Position numbers and translations under genes: made by a program
In this document: piece by piece, positions 26,269 to 34,904 of the stretch
Layout: the number at the start of each line of letters is the position of its first letter
Position numbering within the stretch: position 1 is the stretch's first letter
Assembly (NCBI GenBank): GCA_021827145.1
Contig: JAKAXK010000013.1
Location: 1-34,904, forward strand
DNA length: 34,904 nucleotides
Origin: Pseudomonadota bacterium
Lineage (GTDB): Bacteria; Pseudomonadota; Gammaproteobacteria; Acidiferrobacterales; Acidiferrobacteraceae
Direction of reading: 5' to 3'
Notes under the pieces: generated by a model
Seen by the model: the letters and a program-made list of their open reading frames with translations, nothing else
What the model was told of the DNA's origin: nothing
Databases searched by the model: none

Positions 26269-28475
26269 TGGAGCAGACCGAGCTTTTTGGCGAACAGATG
26301 CCGGTCGTCGGATTCACGGAAAAGGCCTACCTCGATTATTCGATGTACGTCATCCTGGACCGTGCCCTACCGCACATCGGCGACGGCTTGAAGCCCGTGC
26401 AGCGCAGAATCATCTACGCCATGTCCGAGCTCGCGCTTGCCGCGGGCGCGAAGTTCAAGAAGTCGGCACGCACCGTCGGCGATTGCCTGGGTAAATTTCA
26501 TCCTCATGGGGATACGGCCTGTTACGAGGCCATGGTGCTCATGGCCCAACCCTTCAGCTATCGCTATCCGCTCGTGGATGGTCAGGGCAACTGGGGCTCC
26601 CCGGACGACCCCAAGTCCTTTGCCGCCATGCGCTATACCGAGGCGCGCCTGTCGCGCTTCGCGAATGTGTTGTTGGCGGAACTTGGGCAGGGCACCGTCG
26701 AGTGGGTCCCGAATTTCGACGGCACGCTCGAGGAGCCCCAGCTTTTGCCTGCCCGCCTGCCCCATGTGTTGTTGAATGGGGCCACTGGCATTGCCGTGGG
26801 CATGGCGACTGATATACCGCCGCATAACGCGCGCGAGATCGCCGCCGCCTGCGTGCGACTCCTGGACGAGCCCAAGGCGAGCGTCGCAGAGCTATGTGAG
26901 CACGTGTTGGCGCCGGACTATCCGACGGGCGCCGAGATCGTGACGCCTCGCGAAGACATCCTGGCCTTCTACCGCAGCGGCACGGGGTCGTTGCGGGCGC
27001 GCGCCGTCTGGGAGCAGGAGGACGGTGCCATCGTGGTCACGGCCCTGCCCCATCAGGCCTCGGGATCGCGGATCCTGGAGCAGATTGCCGAGCAAATGCG
27101 TAACAAGAAGTTGCCCATGGTGGAGGACTTGCGCGACGAATCGGATCACGAAAACCCGACCCGGCTCGTGATCGTTCCGCGATCCAACCGCGTGGACGTG
27201 GAGGCGCTCATGAGCCACTTGTTCGCGACCACGGACCTGGAGAAGAGTTACCGGGTCAATTTGAACCTTATAGGATCGGATGGCCGGCCGCGCGTCTACG
27301 GTCTGCGCGAACTCCTGTCGGAGTGGCTCGTGTTTCGCGTGGAGACGGTGCGCAAGCGGCTTAGCTTTCGGCTGGACAAGATCAACGAGCGCCTGCATAT
27401 CCTCGAGGGGCTGCTTACGATCTTCGCGCACCTGGACGAGGTCATACGCATCATCCGCACCGAGGACGAGCCCCACGAGGCCCTGATGGCGCGGTTTGCC
27501 CTGAGTGAGCGTCAGGCCGACGCGGTGCTCGAGATCCGCCTGCGGCAACTCGCCAAGCTCGAGGAGATCAAACTCAAGGAGGAGCACGACCAGCTGATGC
27601 GCGAACGCGCTGGGCTCGAGCGTCTTTTGAGCTCCCAGGCGCGATTGAGGCGTTTTGTGAAAGACGAGATCACGCGTGACGCGGCCGATTACGGCGATGA
27701 TCGCCGGTCGCCTTTGCGTGAGCGGCCGGCAGCGCGGTCCATAGAGCCGGGCGATCTGGCGGCTGAACCCGTCACGGTCGTGCTGTCGGCGAACGGTTGG
27801 GTGCGTCAGGCCCGCGGCCATGAGGTGGATGGTGCGGCGCTCTCCTACCGCACGGGGGACGCCTTCCGTCAGTCGGCGCGCGGACGCAGCACGCAGGTTG
27901 CCGTCTTTCTGGACGGCGCCGGACGCAGCTATGCGGTGCTGGCCCACAAGCTGCCCTCAGCGCGCGGTTTCGGGGAACCCTTGTCGAAGACCTTGGAGCC
28001 GGAGGCGGGGGTGGAATTCAAGGGTGTCTTGATGGGCGACGACGGCGACGAGGCCTTGCTCGTGGCCGATAGCGGTTATGGCTTCAAGGCCCTGCTCGGC
28101 CACCTCCAGACGCGCGCGAAGGCCGGCAAGGCCATTGTGAAGCTTGAAGCGGGGGCGTCGCTTCTGAAGCCTGTGCTGGTGCCGAAAGGGGGCTTTATCG
28201 CCTGCGCGACCGCCACGCGCCTGCTCATCCTGTCCGAGGCCGATCTGCCGGTCATGCCTAAGGGGCGCGGAGTGAAGCTCCTGGACGCCCAGGGCGAGAA
28301 AGTGGTCGCGGTGGCGGCGGGCGCGGCCACGGAGGCCTTGGTGCTCGTCGGCGCGCGCAAATCCCTGGCCTTGTCGGCGGCCGATCGCAAGCGCTTCCAG
28401 GGGGCGCGCGCCACGCGCGGTAAGGTATTGCCCGAGGCCGTGCGCGGCCTGATCGATCTGACCGTCGGATCGTGA
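26268..28475 (+). CDS. parC: DNA topoisomerase IV subunit A
   Basis: ParC is the DNA cleavage subunit. The 735-residue protein begins with [32 protein letters not shown], has the quinolone-resistance region [19 protein letters not shown], and the catalytic tyrosine Y123 in [10 protein letters not shown]. The C-terminal third forms a beta-pinwheel-like domain that lacks a GyrA box, as expected of ParC. At the residues equivalent to E. coli Ser80/Glu84 it reads GDTAC-YE, so threonine or alanine may replace serine there. It overlaps parE by one base and truA by four. Confidence 0.95.
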
Positions 28476-29290
28476 CCCGCTGGGCACTCGGCGTCGAATA
28501 CAACGGCGCCCGGTTCTGCGGCTGGCAAAGCCAGATCGGGGTGCCGACCGTGCAGGACGCCCTCGAGAGGGCGCTTGCGGCGGTCGCATGCGAGCCGGTA
28601 CGCGTGGTCGCCGCCGGGCGCACGGACGCGGGCGTGCATGCCCTGGGCCAGGTGGTCCATTTCGATAGTCAGGCGATGCGCCGCGCGGAGGCCTTCGTGC
28701 GCGGCACCAATGCCCATCTCGGAGAGGATGTCGCGGTTCTCTGGGCACAGCCCGTGGCGGAGGATTTTCATGCGCGTTTCTCGGCGCGCGCCCGCCGCTA
28801 CCGCTATGTTTGGCTTAACCGCCGGGTGCGCCCCGGACCCTTTCGCGATCATGTGAGCTTTGAGTATCGACCGCTCGATGCGGCGCGCATGCAGGAGGCG
28901 GCCATGACGCTCCTCGGCTGTCACGATTTCAGCGCCTTTCGGGCCGCCCAGTGCCAGGCCAAGTCGCCCGTGCGTACGGTGCATGCCCTGTCCATCCAAC
29001 GTATCGGCCCTCTTGTGGTCATGCGGATCCGCGCCGATGCCTTTCTTCATCACATGGTGCGCAATATCGCGGGCGTGCTGGCGGCGATCGGGGCGGGGGA
29101 GCGGCCGGTGTCGTGGGCGGGCGCCGTGCTTGCAGCCCGGGAGCGCGCGGCGGCCGCCAATACGGCATCGCCCCATGGGCTCTATTTCGAGGCGGTCGAG
29201 TATCCGGAACAGTACGGCATCCCCGCAGCGCACGAGGTCGCGGGTGTCGGACTGCCCTTCTTTGCCGAGGCGGGACTCCCAGGCTGCTAG
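28472..29290 (+). CDS. truA: tRNA pseudouridine(38-40) synthase
   Basis: TruA makes pseudouridine in the anticodon arm of many tRNAs. The 272-residue protein starts [17 protein letters not shown] and has the catalytic Asp D52 in [50 protein letters not shown] and [13 protein letters not shown], all family signatures. The GTG start shares GTGA with the parC stop. It appears to be the last gene of the co-directional run that began at 21602. Confidence 0.95.
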   Translation: MTRWALGVEYNGARFCGWQSQIGVPTVQDALERALAAVACEPVRVVAAGRTDAGVHALGQVVHFDSQAMRRAEAFVRGTNAHLGEDVAVLWAQPVAEDFHARFSARARRYRYVWLNRRVRPGPFRDHVSFEYRPLDAARMQEAAMTLLGCHDFSAFRAAQCQAKSPVRTVHALSIQRIGPLVVMRIRADAFLHHMVRNIAGVLAAIGAGERPVSWAGAVLAARERAAAANTASPHGLYFEAVEYPEQYGIPAAHEVAGVGLPFFAEAGLPGC

Positions 29291-29335
29291 CGGGCGCGTC
29301 TCTTTTTTGGAGAGGTATGCGGCCTCTATATGTTC

Positions 29336-29366
29336 TTGCCTATATATATCGAATACGATATATATA
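29336..29366 (+). promoter_or_regulatory. arsR promoter and palindromic ArsR operator
   Basis: An AT-rich palindrome with perfect 11-base arms (29341-29351 and 29356-29366) surrounds AATA. TTGCCT at 29336-29341 and TATATA at 29359-29364 give a -35/-10 pair with a 17-base spacer, so the operator covers spacer and -10. The start would fall at about 29371-29372, on the arsR ATG. Binding by ArsR is expected for the family. Confidence 0.65.
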
Positions 29367-29371
29367 TACGC

Positions 29372-29740
29372 ATGCTGACCGAGGACGACCTCTTTTCCCT
29401 GCTGAGCCACGACACGCGCCGTCGCCTCCTCCTATTGCTCGAGGGCTTCGACGAGCTCTGCGTCTGCGATCTGGTGGCGGGCGTGGATCTGCCGCAGGCG
29501 GTCGTCTCGCGGCACCTGGCGCTCTTGCGTGCAGCCGATCTCGTCGTCGCGCGCAAGAGCGGCACCTGGGTGTACTACAAGCGCCACCCGCGTCCCGCGC
29601 CTTGGGTGGCGGATATCATCGCGGTGTTGCGCGCGGGGCCGGGGGCCGCAGTGTTCGCGCGTGACGCAGGACGCGTCAAGGCGCTGCGGGCGCAGGGCCC
29701 GGTGTGTTGCGAACCCCACGATAGGAGCAATCCCTTATGA
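29372..29740 (+). CDS. arsR: Arsenite-responsive repressor ArsR
   Basis: ArsR represses its own operon until As(III) or Sb(III) binds. The 122-residue winged-helix protein has the metalloid site C30-V-C32-D33 (ELCVCDL), the recognition helix QAVVSRHLALLRAADLVVARKSGTWVYYK, and a C-terminal VCCEP pair that may add a ligand. A frame from ATG 29330 would translate the palindrome as a repetitive IYIEYDIYI stretch, so ATG 29372 (MLTEDDLFSLLSHDTRRR) is preferred. That ATG has no ribosome site and the predicted transcript starts at it, so translation may be leaderless. The stop shares ATGA with arsI. Confidence 0.9.
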   Translation: MLTEDDLFSLLSHDTRRRLLLLLEGFDELCVCDLVAGVDLPQAVVSRHLALLRAADLVVARKSGTWVYYKRHPRPAPWVADIIAVLRAGPGAAVFARDAGRVKALRAQGPVCCEPHDRSNPL

Positions 29741-30183
29741 AAAGAATGCATATCCATCTGACGGTGACCGATCTCGCCGGCAGCGTGGCGTTCTACTCGG
29801 GGCTTTTTGCTCACTCCCCGACCGTTCTGAAACCGGATTACGCCAAGTGGATGCTGGAAGATCCGTGCGTCAATTTCGCGATCTCCACGCATGGTGCCGC
29901 ACCCGGTTTGAATCACCTCGGCATCCAAGTCGCCAGCGAGCAAGAGTCGGCGGTGGTCGCGGAGCGTCTGGCGCAGTTGGCGGGGCCGGTTGTGGAAGAG
30001 GGTGTGGGTGCGTGTTGTTATGCCCAATCCGAAAAGTCCTGGGTATTCGATCCCCAGGGCGTGCCGTGGGAGGTGTTTCGCACCATGGGCGAGGCGCGGG
30101 TGTTCGCCGATGAGACCCGCGTGGAACGCCCCTGTTGCGTGCCGACCGTGGTGTCGATGCCGGGTTGTTCGAAGAGGTCTTGA
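29737..30183 (+). CDS. arsI: ArsI/CadI-family C-As lyase
   Basis: ArsI is an Fe(II)-dependent dioxygenase of the vicinal-oxygen-chelate fold that cuts the C-As bond of methylarsenite and related trivalent organoarsenicals. The 148-residue protein begins MHIHLTVTDLAGSVAFYSGLF (metal-ligand His), contains KPDYAKWMLEDPCVNFAIST, NHLGIQV (second His) and the substrate-binding vicinal pair C93-C94 (ACCYAQSEKSWVFDPQGVPWE). A C-terminal Cys cluster (RPCCVPTVVSMPGCS) is also typical. It is coupled to arsR by ATGA; arsB follows after 44 bases. Confidence 0.9.
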   Translation: MKRMHIHLTVTDLAGSVAFYSGLFAHSPTVLKPDYAKWMLEDPCVNFAISTHGAAPGLNHLGIQVASEQESAVVAERLAQLAGPVVEEGVGACCYAQSEKSWVFDPQGVPWEVFRTMGEARVFADETRVERPCCVPTVVSMPGCSKRS

Positions 30184-30227
30184 CGGTCGCTTGAGCGGAC
30201 CTGCGCTCGCGCGGGGGAGGAGGCGGA

Positions 30228-31538
30228 ATGGTATTGGCAGTGGCAGTCTTCGTGTTCACGCTCGTCCTGGTGATTGCGCAGCCCAGAGGGCTCGGTATCG
30301 GGTGGGGCGCCACCCTAGGCGCGGTCCTGGCTTTGGCGCTCGGGGTCGTGCATCTCGACAATATTCCAACCGTGTGGCACATCGTTTGGAACGCGACCTT
30401 GACCTTCGTGGGGCTGATCGTGATCTCGCTCTTTCTGGACGAGGCCGGCTTTTTCCATTGGGCGGCCTTGCATATGGCGCGGGCCGGACGCGGACGCGGC
30501 GGTCGTCTCTTTCCGCTCATCATTTTGCTCGGAGCGCTGGTGGCCGCCTTCTTTGCCAATGATGGCGCCGCGCTCATATTGACGCCTATCGTGCTGGCCA
30601 TGCTGGTGGCCCTGGGCTTTCGCCCGAGTGCCGCGCTCGCCTTCGTGATGGGGACGGGCTTCATCGCCGACACGACGTCGCTGCCGTTTGTGATATCGAA
30701 CCTCGTGAACATCGTATCGGCCGATTTTTTTGGCATCCCGTTTCGGCGCTACGCCCTTGTGATGACACCCGTCGACATCGTCGCAGGCCTCGCCACATTC
30801 GTCATGCTCTGGCTCTATTACCGGCGCGATATCCCGCAGAGCTACGATGTCACACGCCTTGATGAGCCGCAAAGCGCCGTCAAGGATGCGCTCCTGTTCC
30901 GTTTGTCGTGGCCCATTCTGGGTCTGTTGCTTGCGAGCTACTTTCTGGCCGGGCGGCTCCATGTGCCCGTGTCTTTGCTCACGGGCCTCGCCGCCCTCAT
31001 TCTTTTGCTTGTCGCCGGTCGCGTTTGGGCAGGCGGCCGGGGGGCTGTGGTTCCGGTGGGGCGCGTGTTGCGCGAGGCGCCGTGGCAGATCGTCGTTTTC
31101 AGTCTCGGCATGTATCTCGTGGTCTACGGCCTGCGCGACGCGGGACTCACGGTCTGGCTTGCGCGTCTCTTGCGGGTATTGGCCACCCACGGACTCCTGG
31201 TGGCCACCGTCGGGACAGGGTTCCTCACGGCCTTGTTGTCGGCGGTCATGAACAACATGCCCACCGTCCTTATTGGATCACTCGCCATCCATGACATGGG
31301 AACAGTCCCCGCTGCCACGCGCGAGGCGATGATCTATGCCAATGTGATCGGTTGCGACATCGGGCCGAAGTTCACGCCCCTGGGGAGCCTCGCCACGCTT
31401 CTGTGGCTGCATGTCTTGGCTCGTAAGGGGGAGGTCATATCGTGGAAGACCTATATGCGCGCCGGGCTCGTTATGACGCCCTCGATCCTGTTGGTGACGC
31501 TCGTTGCCCTCGCGTTCTGGTTACGGTATCTCGCTTGA
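30228..31538 (+). CDS. arsB: Arsenite/antimonite efflux permease ArsB
   Basis: ArsB exports As(OH)3 and Sb(OH)3 from the cytoplasm using the proton gradient. The 436-residue protein has about twelve membrane segments, with hallmark stretches [56 protein letters not shown] and [30 protein letters not shown]. This is the ion-transporter-superfamily ArsB, not the unrelated Acr3. ATG 30228 follows a GGAGGAGG-type site. No arsA, arsC, arsD or arsM lies beside it, so arsenate reduction must be encoded elsewhere if it occurs. It converges on the PhoH-like gene with a 63-base gap. Confidence 0.94.
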   Translation: MVLAVAVFVFTLVLVIAQPRGLGIGWGATLGAVLALALGVVHLDNIPTVWHIVWNATLTFVGLIVISLFLDEAGFFHWAALHMARAGRGRGGRLFPLIILLGALVAAFFANDGAALILTPIVLAMLVALGFRPSAALAFVMGTGFIADTTSLPFVISNLVNIVSADFFGIPFRRYALVMTPVDIVAGLATFVMLWLYYRRDIPQSYDVTRLDEPQSAVKDALLFRLSWPILGLLLASYFLAGRLHVPVSLLTGLAALILLLVAGRVWAGGRGAVVPVGRVLREAPWQIVVFSLGMYLVVYGLRDAGLTVWLARLLRVLATHGLLVATVGTGFLTALLSAVMNNMPTVLIGSLAIHDMGTVPAATREAMIYANVIGCDIGPKFTPLGSLATLLWLHVLARKGEVISWKTYMRAGLVMTPSILLVTLVALAFWLRYLA

Positions 31539-31601
31539 GCGCGGGGTGGGGCGGCTGATCGCTGGGCGCCTTCGATGTCCGCGCCGTCCTTTGGTCACCC
31601 T

Positions 31602-32987
31602 CTAGAGCGTCGTGGTCGCGTAGTCGGCGAGACGTGAGCGCTCGCCACGCGCCAGCGTGACGTGTCCGCCATGTGCCCAGCCCTTGAAACGGTCGACGAC
31701 ATAGGTGAGCCCCGAGGTCGTCTCGGTGAGATAGGGGCTATCGATCTGGGCAATATTGCCGAGACACACGACCTTGCTGCCGGGTCCCGCGCGGGTGATG
31801 AGCGTCTTCATCTGGTGCGCGCTCAAGTTTTGCGCCTCATCGATGATGATGAATTTCCGCAGGAAAGTGCGGCCGCGCATGAAGTTCAGGCTTTTGACTC
31901 GGATGCGTGCACGCATCAGGTCGGAGGCCGCGGCCCGCACCCATTGCGATTGTCCGCGACCCTGGGATTCTCCCTGATTCAGGATGTCGAGATTGTCCTC
32001 GAGGGCCCCCATCCACGGGCTCATCTTCTCTTCTTCGGTGCCTGGCAGGAAGCCGATGTCTTCCCCCACTGGGATGGTCACGCGCGTCATGATGATCTCC
32101 GCGTAGCGCTGGTGCTCTATGGTCTGATGGAGGCCCGCGGCCAGAGTGAGCAGGGTCTTGCCGGTGCCGGCTTGGCCCAGCAAGGTGACGAAGTCGACGT
32201 CCGGGTCCATAAGCAGATTGAGCGCGAAGTTCTGTTCGCGGTTGCGCGCGCGGACCCCCCATACCGCCAATTCGTCTTGTGTGTAGTCGAGCACGGCCTC
32301 GAGGCGCGCGCGCCCGGGGCTTATTTCCCGCACGATGGTGTCCGGCAGAGAGGCCTCGCCGCCAAGCAGAAATTCGCCGACATGCCAGGCGGCGGTCGCG
32401 GCCCCTCGGACCTCGAAGGCGGTGCGGGCCGGGGTCGTGGTGGGAAGCGCCTCGACTGTGTCCGAGGGCGTAAGCCGCAATTCCCCAATCCCCCGATACA
32501 AAAGATCGGCGTCGTCCAGTACTCGCTCACTCGTGTAGTCTTCGGCCTTGAGGCCCAGGGCTCGCGCCTTGATGCGGAGATTGATGTCCTTGGTGACGAG
32601 GATGGCCTCGCGTCCGCGATGCTCGTCCGCGAGATCGCGCGTAATGGAGAGGAGTTGGTTGCCGATGCTGCGGCTGGATAGGGCGGCCGGCAGTGCGCTG
32701 TGCGGGCCGCCGAGTGGGATGAAGAGGCGTCCCGCCGCTACACCGTCCACGTGCGGGAGCGGGGCGCCTTTTGCGAGGTCAGCGGCCGCGTTTAGGGTGT
32801 CGTCGAGGAAGCGGCTGGCTTGGCGGGCATTGCGGGCCGTCTCCGAGCCGCCCTCTTTGTGGGCGTCGAGCTCCTCCAGGACGGCGATCGGCACATAAAC
32901 ATCGTGCTCCTCGAAGCGATAGAGGGCCGCCGGATCGTGAGTCAACACCGTGGCGTCGAGGACGAAGAGCTTGCCGGGGCCTGTCAT
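31602..32987 (-). CDS. PIN domain-PhoH ATPase (PhoH2-type)
   Basis: The 461-residue protein has an N-terminal PIN nuclease domain (FVLDATVLTHDP, VPIAVLEELDAHK, ILVTKDINLRIKA) and a C-terminal PhoH ATPase with Walker A GQAGTGKT and Walker B KFIIIDEAQN. PhoH2-type fusions are reported as RNA helicases/RNases; the cellular role in proteobacteria is unclear. Acidic PIN residues appear intact. It overlaps the peroxiredoxin gene upstream by one base (TGATG), so the two are probably one operon. Confidence 0.92.
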   Translation of the reverse strand: MTGPGKLFVLDATVLTHDPAALYRFEEHDVYVPIAVLEELDAHKEGGSETARNARQASRFLDDTLNAAADLAKGAPLPHVDGVAAGRLFIPLGGPHSALPAALSSRSIGNQLLSITRDLADEHRGREAILVTKDINLRIKARALGLKAEDYTSERVLDDADLLYRGIGELRLTPSDTVEALPTTTPARTAFEVRGAATAAWHVGEFLLGGEASLPDTIVREISPGRARLEAVLDYTQDELAVWGVRARNREQNFALNLLMDPDVDFVTLLGQAGTGKTLLTLAAGLHQTIEHQRYAEIIMTRVTIPVGEDIGFLPGTEEEKMSPWMGALEDNLDILNQGESQGRGQSQWVRAAASDLMRARIRVKSLNFMRGRTFLRKFIIIDEAQNLSAHQMKTLITRAGPGSKVVCLGNIAQIDSPYLTETTSGLTYVVDRFKGWAHGGHVTLARGERSRLADYATTTL

Positions 32988-33463
32988 CAGCGCGCAACAA
33001 TCTCGCGCAGATCCCGCAATACGGCAAGGACATGACCGTCGACTTTGACCTTGCGATACTCGCGCCGCAGCACTCCCTGACCGTCTATGATGAAGGTGCT
33101 CCGTTCAATCCCCATGGATTTCTTTCCGTAGAGATTCTTTTCCTTGATCACATCGAATGCCCGGCATAGTTCTTCGTCGGTATCGGCGATGAGGTCGAAC
33201 GGGAAGCACTGCTTGCCCTTGAAAGACTCGTGGGACTTCATGTCGTCCCGCGACACGCCGAGGATGGTCGTGTTGAGCTTTTCAAATTCCTCGTAGTGGT
33301 CACGGAAATCCTGCCCTTCGGTCGTGCAGCCGGGGGTGTTGTCTTTGGGGTAGAAATACAACACGACATTGCGGCCCAAGAGTTCCGACAAGCGAAACGT
33401 CTGATCATCGGTTGCCTGCACCGAGAGATCGGGAATGGGTTGGCCGATTTGGACTGTGCTCAT
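32987..33463 (-). CDS. bcp: Bcp/PrxQ-type peroxiredoxin
   Basis: Bcp reduces hydrogen peroxide and organic peroxides in the cytoplasm with thioredoxin. The 158-residue protein has the peroxidatic C46 in YPKDNTPGCTTEGQDF. The E. coli-type resolving Cys five residues later is absent (Q51 here); C86 and C100 remain as possible partners, so it may be a 1-Cys or atypical form. The frame stays open upstream to 34273, but ATG 33463 begins the conserved MSTVQIGQPIPDLSV. It leads the PhoH-like gene, overlapping it by one base. Confidence 0.94.
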   Translation of the reverse strand: MSTVQIGQPIPDLSVQATDDQTFRLSELLGRNVVLYFYPKDNTPGCTTEGQDFRDHYEEFEKLNTTILGVSRDDMKSHESFKGKQCFPFDLIADTDEELCRAFDVIKEKNLYGKKSMGIERSTFIIDGQGVLRREYRKVKVDGHVLAVLRDLREIVAR

Positions 33464-33558
33464 TAGGTATCCACTCACTCCGATGACTGTTCGTAGGGAT
33501 CGGGCCATGCCCCTTTCGGCGGCAGGCGCCGACACGCCGTCTGGCCTCCGTTGAAGGG

Positions 33559-33586
33559 CGGCCCCTTTTTTGGGACGGCCCCTTTT
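33559..33586. repeat. Tandem CGGCCCCTTTT repeat
   Basis: Two exact 11-base copies 17 bases apart lie about 100 bases upstream of bcp, with a shortened copy at 33615-33623. The first can also form a short AAGGG/CCCTT hairpin before a T-run. Function unknown; it could be a regulator site for bcp. Confidence 0.4.
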
Positions 33587-33852
33587 CCTGTGCGGCCTCC
33601 CTGGCGGCAGGGCGCGGCCCCTTGCCCTAGATATGGTCGCGAGGCGCGCAGCCCGCAATCCTGACCGCGTCGAGGCAGCAAGCACCGGTTTGTGCAGCCC
33701 TCCGGCATACCGATATCGCGTGATGCCCTCAGCTGCTGTGTCCGCCGATCGGGTCGCGATTCCAGGGGCCGCGCACAACCCGCATCGCCCCTCTCTTCTA
33801 CGGCCACCCGGTCGGTCCGGTGCTCGGCGAATAGTATTCAGTATCTTGGCAT

Positions 33853-33917
33853 CGCCCACAAGACGACCGGATGCGCCGCGCCGGGCGATCGTAGACGTTT
33901 CACACGCCTTGTGGGCG
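33853..33917. repeat. Long inverted repeat, possible structured RNA
   Basis: CGCCCACAAG (33853-33862) and CTTGTGGGCG (33908-33917) are perfect ten-base arms around a 45-base interior that contains a further CGCC/GGGCG pairing. This is a possible branched hairpin in a non-coding stretch. No T-run follows on either strand, so a simple terminator is unlikely. Confidence 0.45.
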
Positions 33918-33968
33918 CCGGCGTTTGGGCGCGCCGGTCCGCCTGTCCAGGCCGCCTTACGATGCGCC

Positions 33969-33996
33969 TTGCGCGGCGGGTTTCGTTCAGTACAAT
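33969..33996 (+). promoter_or_regulatory. Possible promoter of the HAMP-repeat gene
   Basis: TTGCGC at 33969-33974 and TACAAT at 33991-33996 with a 16-base spacer. The -10 is good and the -35 poor. It would give a leader of about 180 bases before GTG 34182. Confidence 0.35.
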
Positions 33997-34181
33997 ACCT
34001 GTGGGGCGGAGGCGGCGCCGGGCCATTCAGAAAACCCCTCCAAAAATATAGCCGGGCCGCAGTCGAAGAACGAGCCACTGGTGTCATTGGGCACTGGGGC
34101 GTTGCTGCGTTCGCCCTTGGTACTTTGCTCCGGAATGCTCGTTCTTGCTGAATCACAAGCTGATTGCTCAGGAGGAGTACT

Positions 34182-34904
34182 GTGACAACAGGGTTGAGGA
34201 GCAAGAAGGGGCGGACGCCGGCGGTCCCCTCCCGCATGCCGGCTCGGGCGCGTCGTGCGGGGCCCGAGGACAAGGACGACGATATGCAGCGCCTGCTGGT
34301 CGGGCTCCAGCGCCTGCATGACGGCGATTTCGGTGCCCGATTGCGTTTGCGTCAGGGCGGAAAGGCTCAGCAGATCGCCCAAGTCTTCAATTCCCTGGCC
34401 CGCCATAATCAGCGATTAGCCCATGAGTTCGGTCGCGTGGCGAATCTCGTCGGTCGCCAGGGCCGGATCGCCGAGCGCGCATCGGTAAAGGGCGCGCAGG
34501 GCATGTGGGCCTCCATGATCGAGGCACAAAACAGCGCTGTCGACGACCTCGTGCACACCATCCTCGAGATATCCCGCGTCATCCGTGCCGTGGCGAGCGG
34601 GGACTTGTCTCAAGCGGTCCCCTATGACGTCGCGGGGCGCCCCCTCAAGGGCGATCTCGTGCGGATCGGCCGCGCGGTCAACACCATGGTCGACCAGCTT
34701 CGGTCCTTCGCGGCGGAGGTGACGCGTGTCGCCAAGGAAGTGGGTATCGACGGCAAGCTCGGTGGGCAGGCGCGGGTAAAGGGGGTGTCCGGCACCTGGA
34801 AGGACCTGACCGAAAACGTAAATCAGTTGGCCGGCAATCTGACCTCGCAGGTGCGTAACATCGCGCTCGTGACCACGGCGGTGGCCAACGGCGATTTGTC
34901 ACAG
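34182..34904 (+). CDS. Soluble multi-HAMP sensory protein, N-terminal part (runs off the window)
   Basis: The first 241 residues are open to the window edge. After a basic, disordered head of about 33 residues come tandem HAMP-like units marked by [36 protein letters not shown] and GDLSQ, with linking segments such as [22 protein letters not shown] and [25 protein letters not shown]. This is the pattern of large hybrid histidine kinases with many HAMP repeats (as in fungal Nik1 and bacterial relatives). No membrane helix is seen, so it is likely cytoplasmic. The start is GTG 34182 with AGGAGGAG at 34170-34177. The output domain is not visible; kinase is inferred. Confidence 0.8.
   Translation, partial: MTTGLRSKKGRTPAVPSRMPARARRAGPEDKDDDMQRLLVGLQRLHDGDFGARLRLRQGGKAQQIAQVFNSLARHNQRLAHEFGRVANLVGRQGRIAERASVKGAQGMWASMIEAQNSAVDDLVHTILEISRVIRAVASGDLSQAVPYDVAGRPLKGDLVRIGRAVNTMVDQLRSFAAEVTRVAKEVGIDGKLGGQARVKGVSGTWKDLTENVNQLAGNLTSQVRNIALVTTAVANGDLSQ

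Larger units (their letters stand above)
33464..34181. other. Gene-free region between bcp and the HAMP-repeat gene
   Basis: These 718 bases carry the divergent upstream regions of two genes. Open frames exist on both strands (33570-34151 plus, and the upstream extension of bcp) but their translations are Arg/Pro/Ala-rich with no recognisable domain. CGGCCCCTTTT is repeated at 33559-33569 and 33576-33586, and CGGCCCCTT recurs at 33615-33623. A long inverted repeat and a promoter candidate are listed separately. I see no tRNA or known structured RNA. Confidence 0.6.

Noticed and set aside
29330..29371. Upstream ATG as the arsR start
   Set aside because: It would translate the palindromic operator as a repetitive Ile/Tyr stretch not seen in ArsR proteins.
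34089..34108. Second sigma-54-like promoter (GGGCAC...TTGCT) before the HAMP gene
   Set aside because: The distance between the GG and GC elements is about two bases too long; RpoN spacing is nearly invariant.
33570..34151. 193-residue plus-strand open frame
   Set aside because: No ribosome site, no recognisable domain, composition typical of chance frames in GC-rich DNA.
33464..34273. N-terminal extension of Bcp
   Set aside because: The frame merely stays open upstream; its residues are Arg/Pro-rich and unlike peroxiredoxins, and it would cross the divergent HAMP gene start.

Overview
The window looks like a chromosomal segment of a high-G+C gammaproteobacterium. The order murG-murC-murB-ddlB-ftsQ-ftsA-ftsZ-lpxC followed by secA-argJ-nudix/ThiE and coaE-pilD-pilB is the classic gammaproteobacterial dcw/secA/pil neighbourhood. 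A CS2-hydrolase-type enzyme, an arsenic operon and an iron/peroxide cluster point to an autotrophic sulfur or iron oxidiser from an acidic, metal-rich setting, something like Acidiferrobacter. That organism guess is inference from gene content, not from a search.

Layout. 1-7543: the end of the division and cell-wall cluster, almost every gene overlapping the next by 4-8 bases. 7583-8979: two translationally coupled membrane proteins; the second is an M23 (LytM) peptidase and the first resembles only its N-terminal half. 9049-13891: secA, argJ and a Nudix-ThiE fusion. 13892-18096: an accessory block set into the usually tight mutT-coaE interval: arfB, a GNAT acetyltransferase, a CS2 hydrolase-like beta-carbonic anhydrase, an FmdB-type zinc ribbon and a sigma-54 enhancer-binding protein. 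18115-21439 (minus): coaE, pilD and pilB, with pilC missing from its usual place. 21540-24376: a rubrerythrin / Fe-S oxidoreductase / encapsulated-ferritin-family protein / DUF3501 cluster behind a promoter whose -10 lies inside a perfect Fur/PerR-like palindrome. 24376-29290: parE, parC and truA, each overlapping its neighbour and joined to DUF3501. 29336-31538: arsR-arsI-arsB behind a large AT-rich palindrome. 31602-33463 (minus): a PIN-PhoH ATPase and a Bcp peroxiredoxin. 33464-34181: gene-free. 34182-end: the start of a large soluble protein of tandem HAMP units.

Two regions deserve most attention. (1) The CS2-hydrolase-like gene has a near-consensus sigma-54 -24/-12 element, a perfect IHF-consensus site centred at about -50, and a sigma-54 activator gene two genes downstream; together they read as a self-contained, inducible CS2/COS or inorganic-carbon circuit. 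(2) The 101-residue ferritin at 23474 keeps every EncFtn ferroxidase residue I could check but lacks the C-terminal extension used for encapsulin loading, and no encapsulin gene lies beside it; DUF3501 holds the shell gene's place. This suggests a shell-independent EncFtn working with a rubredoxin-less rubrerythrin and a GlpC/HdrD-like Fe-S protein under peroxide or iron control.

All family assignments come from reading motifs and from memory of family sequences; no database search was run.
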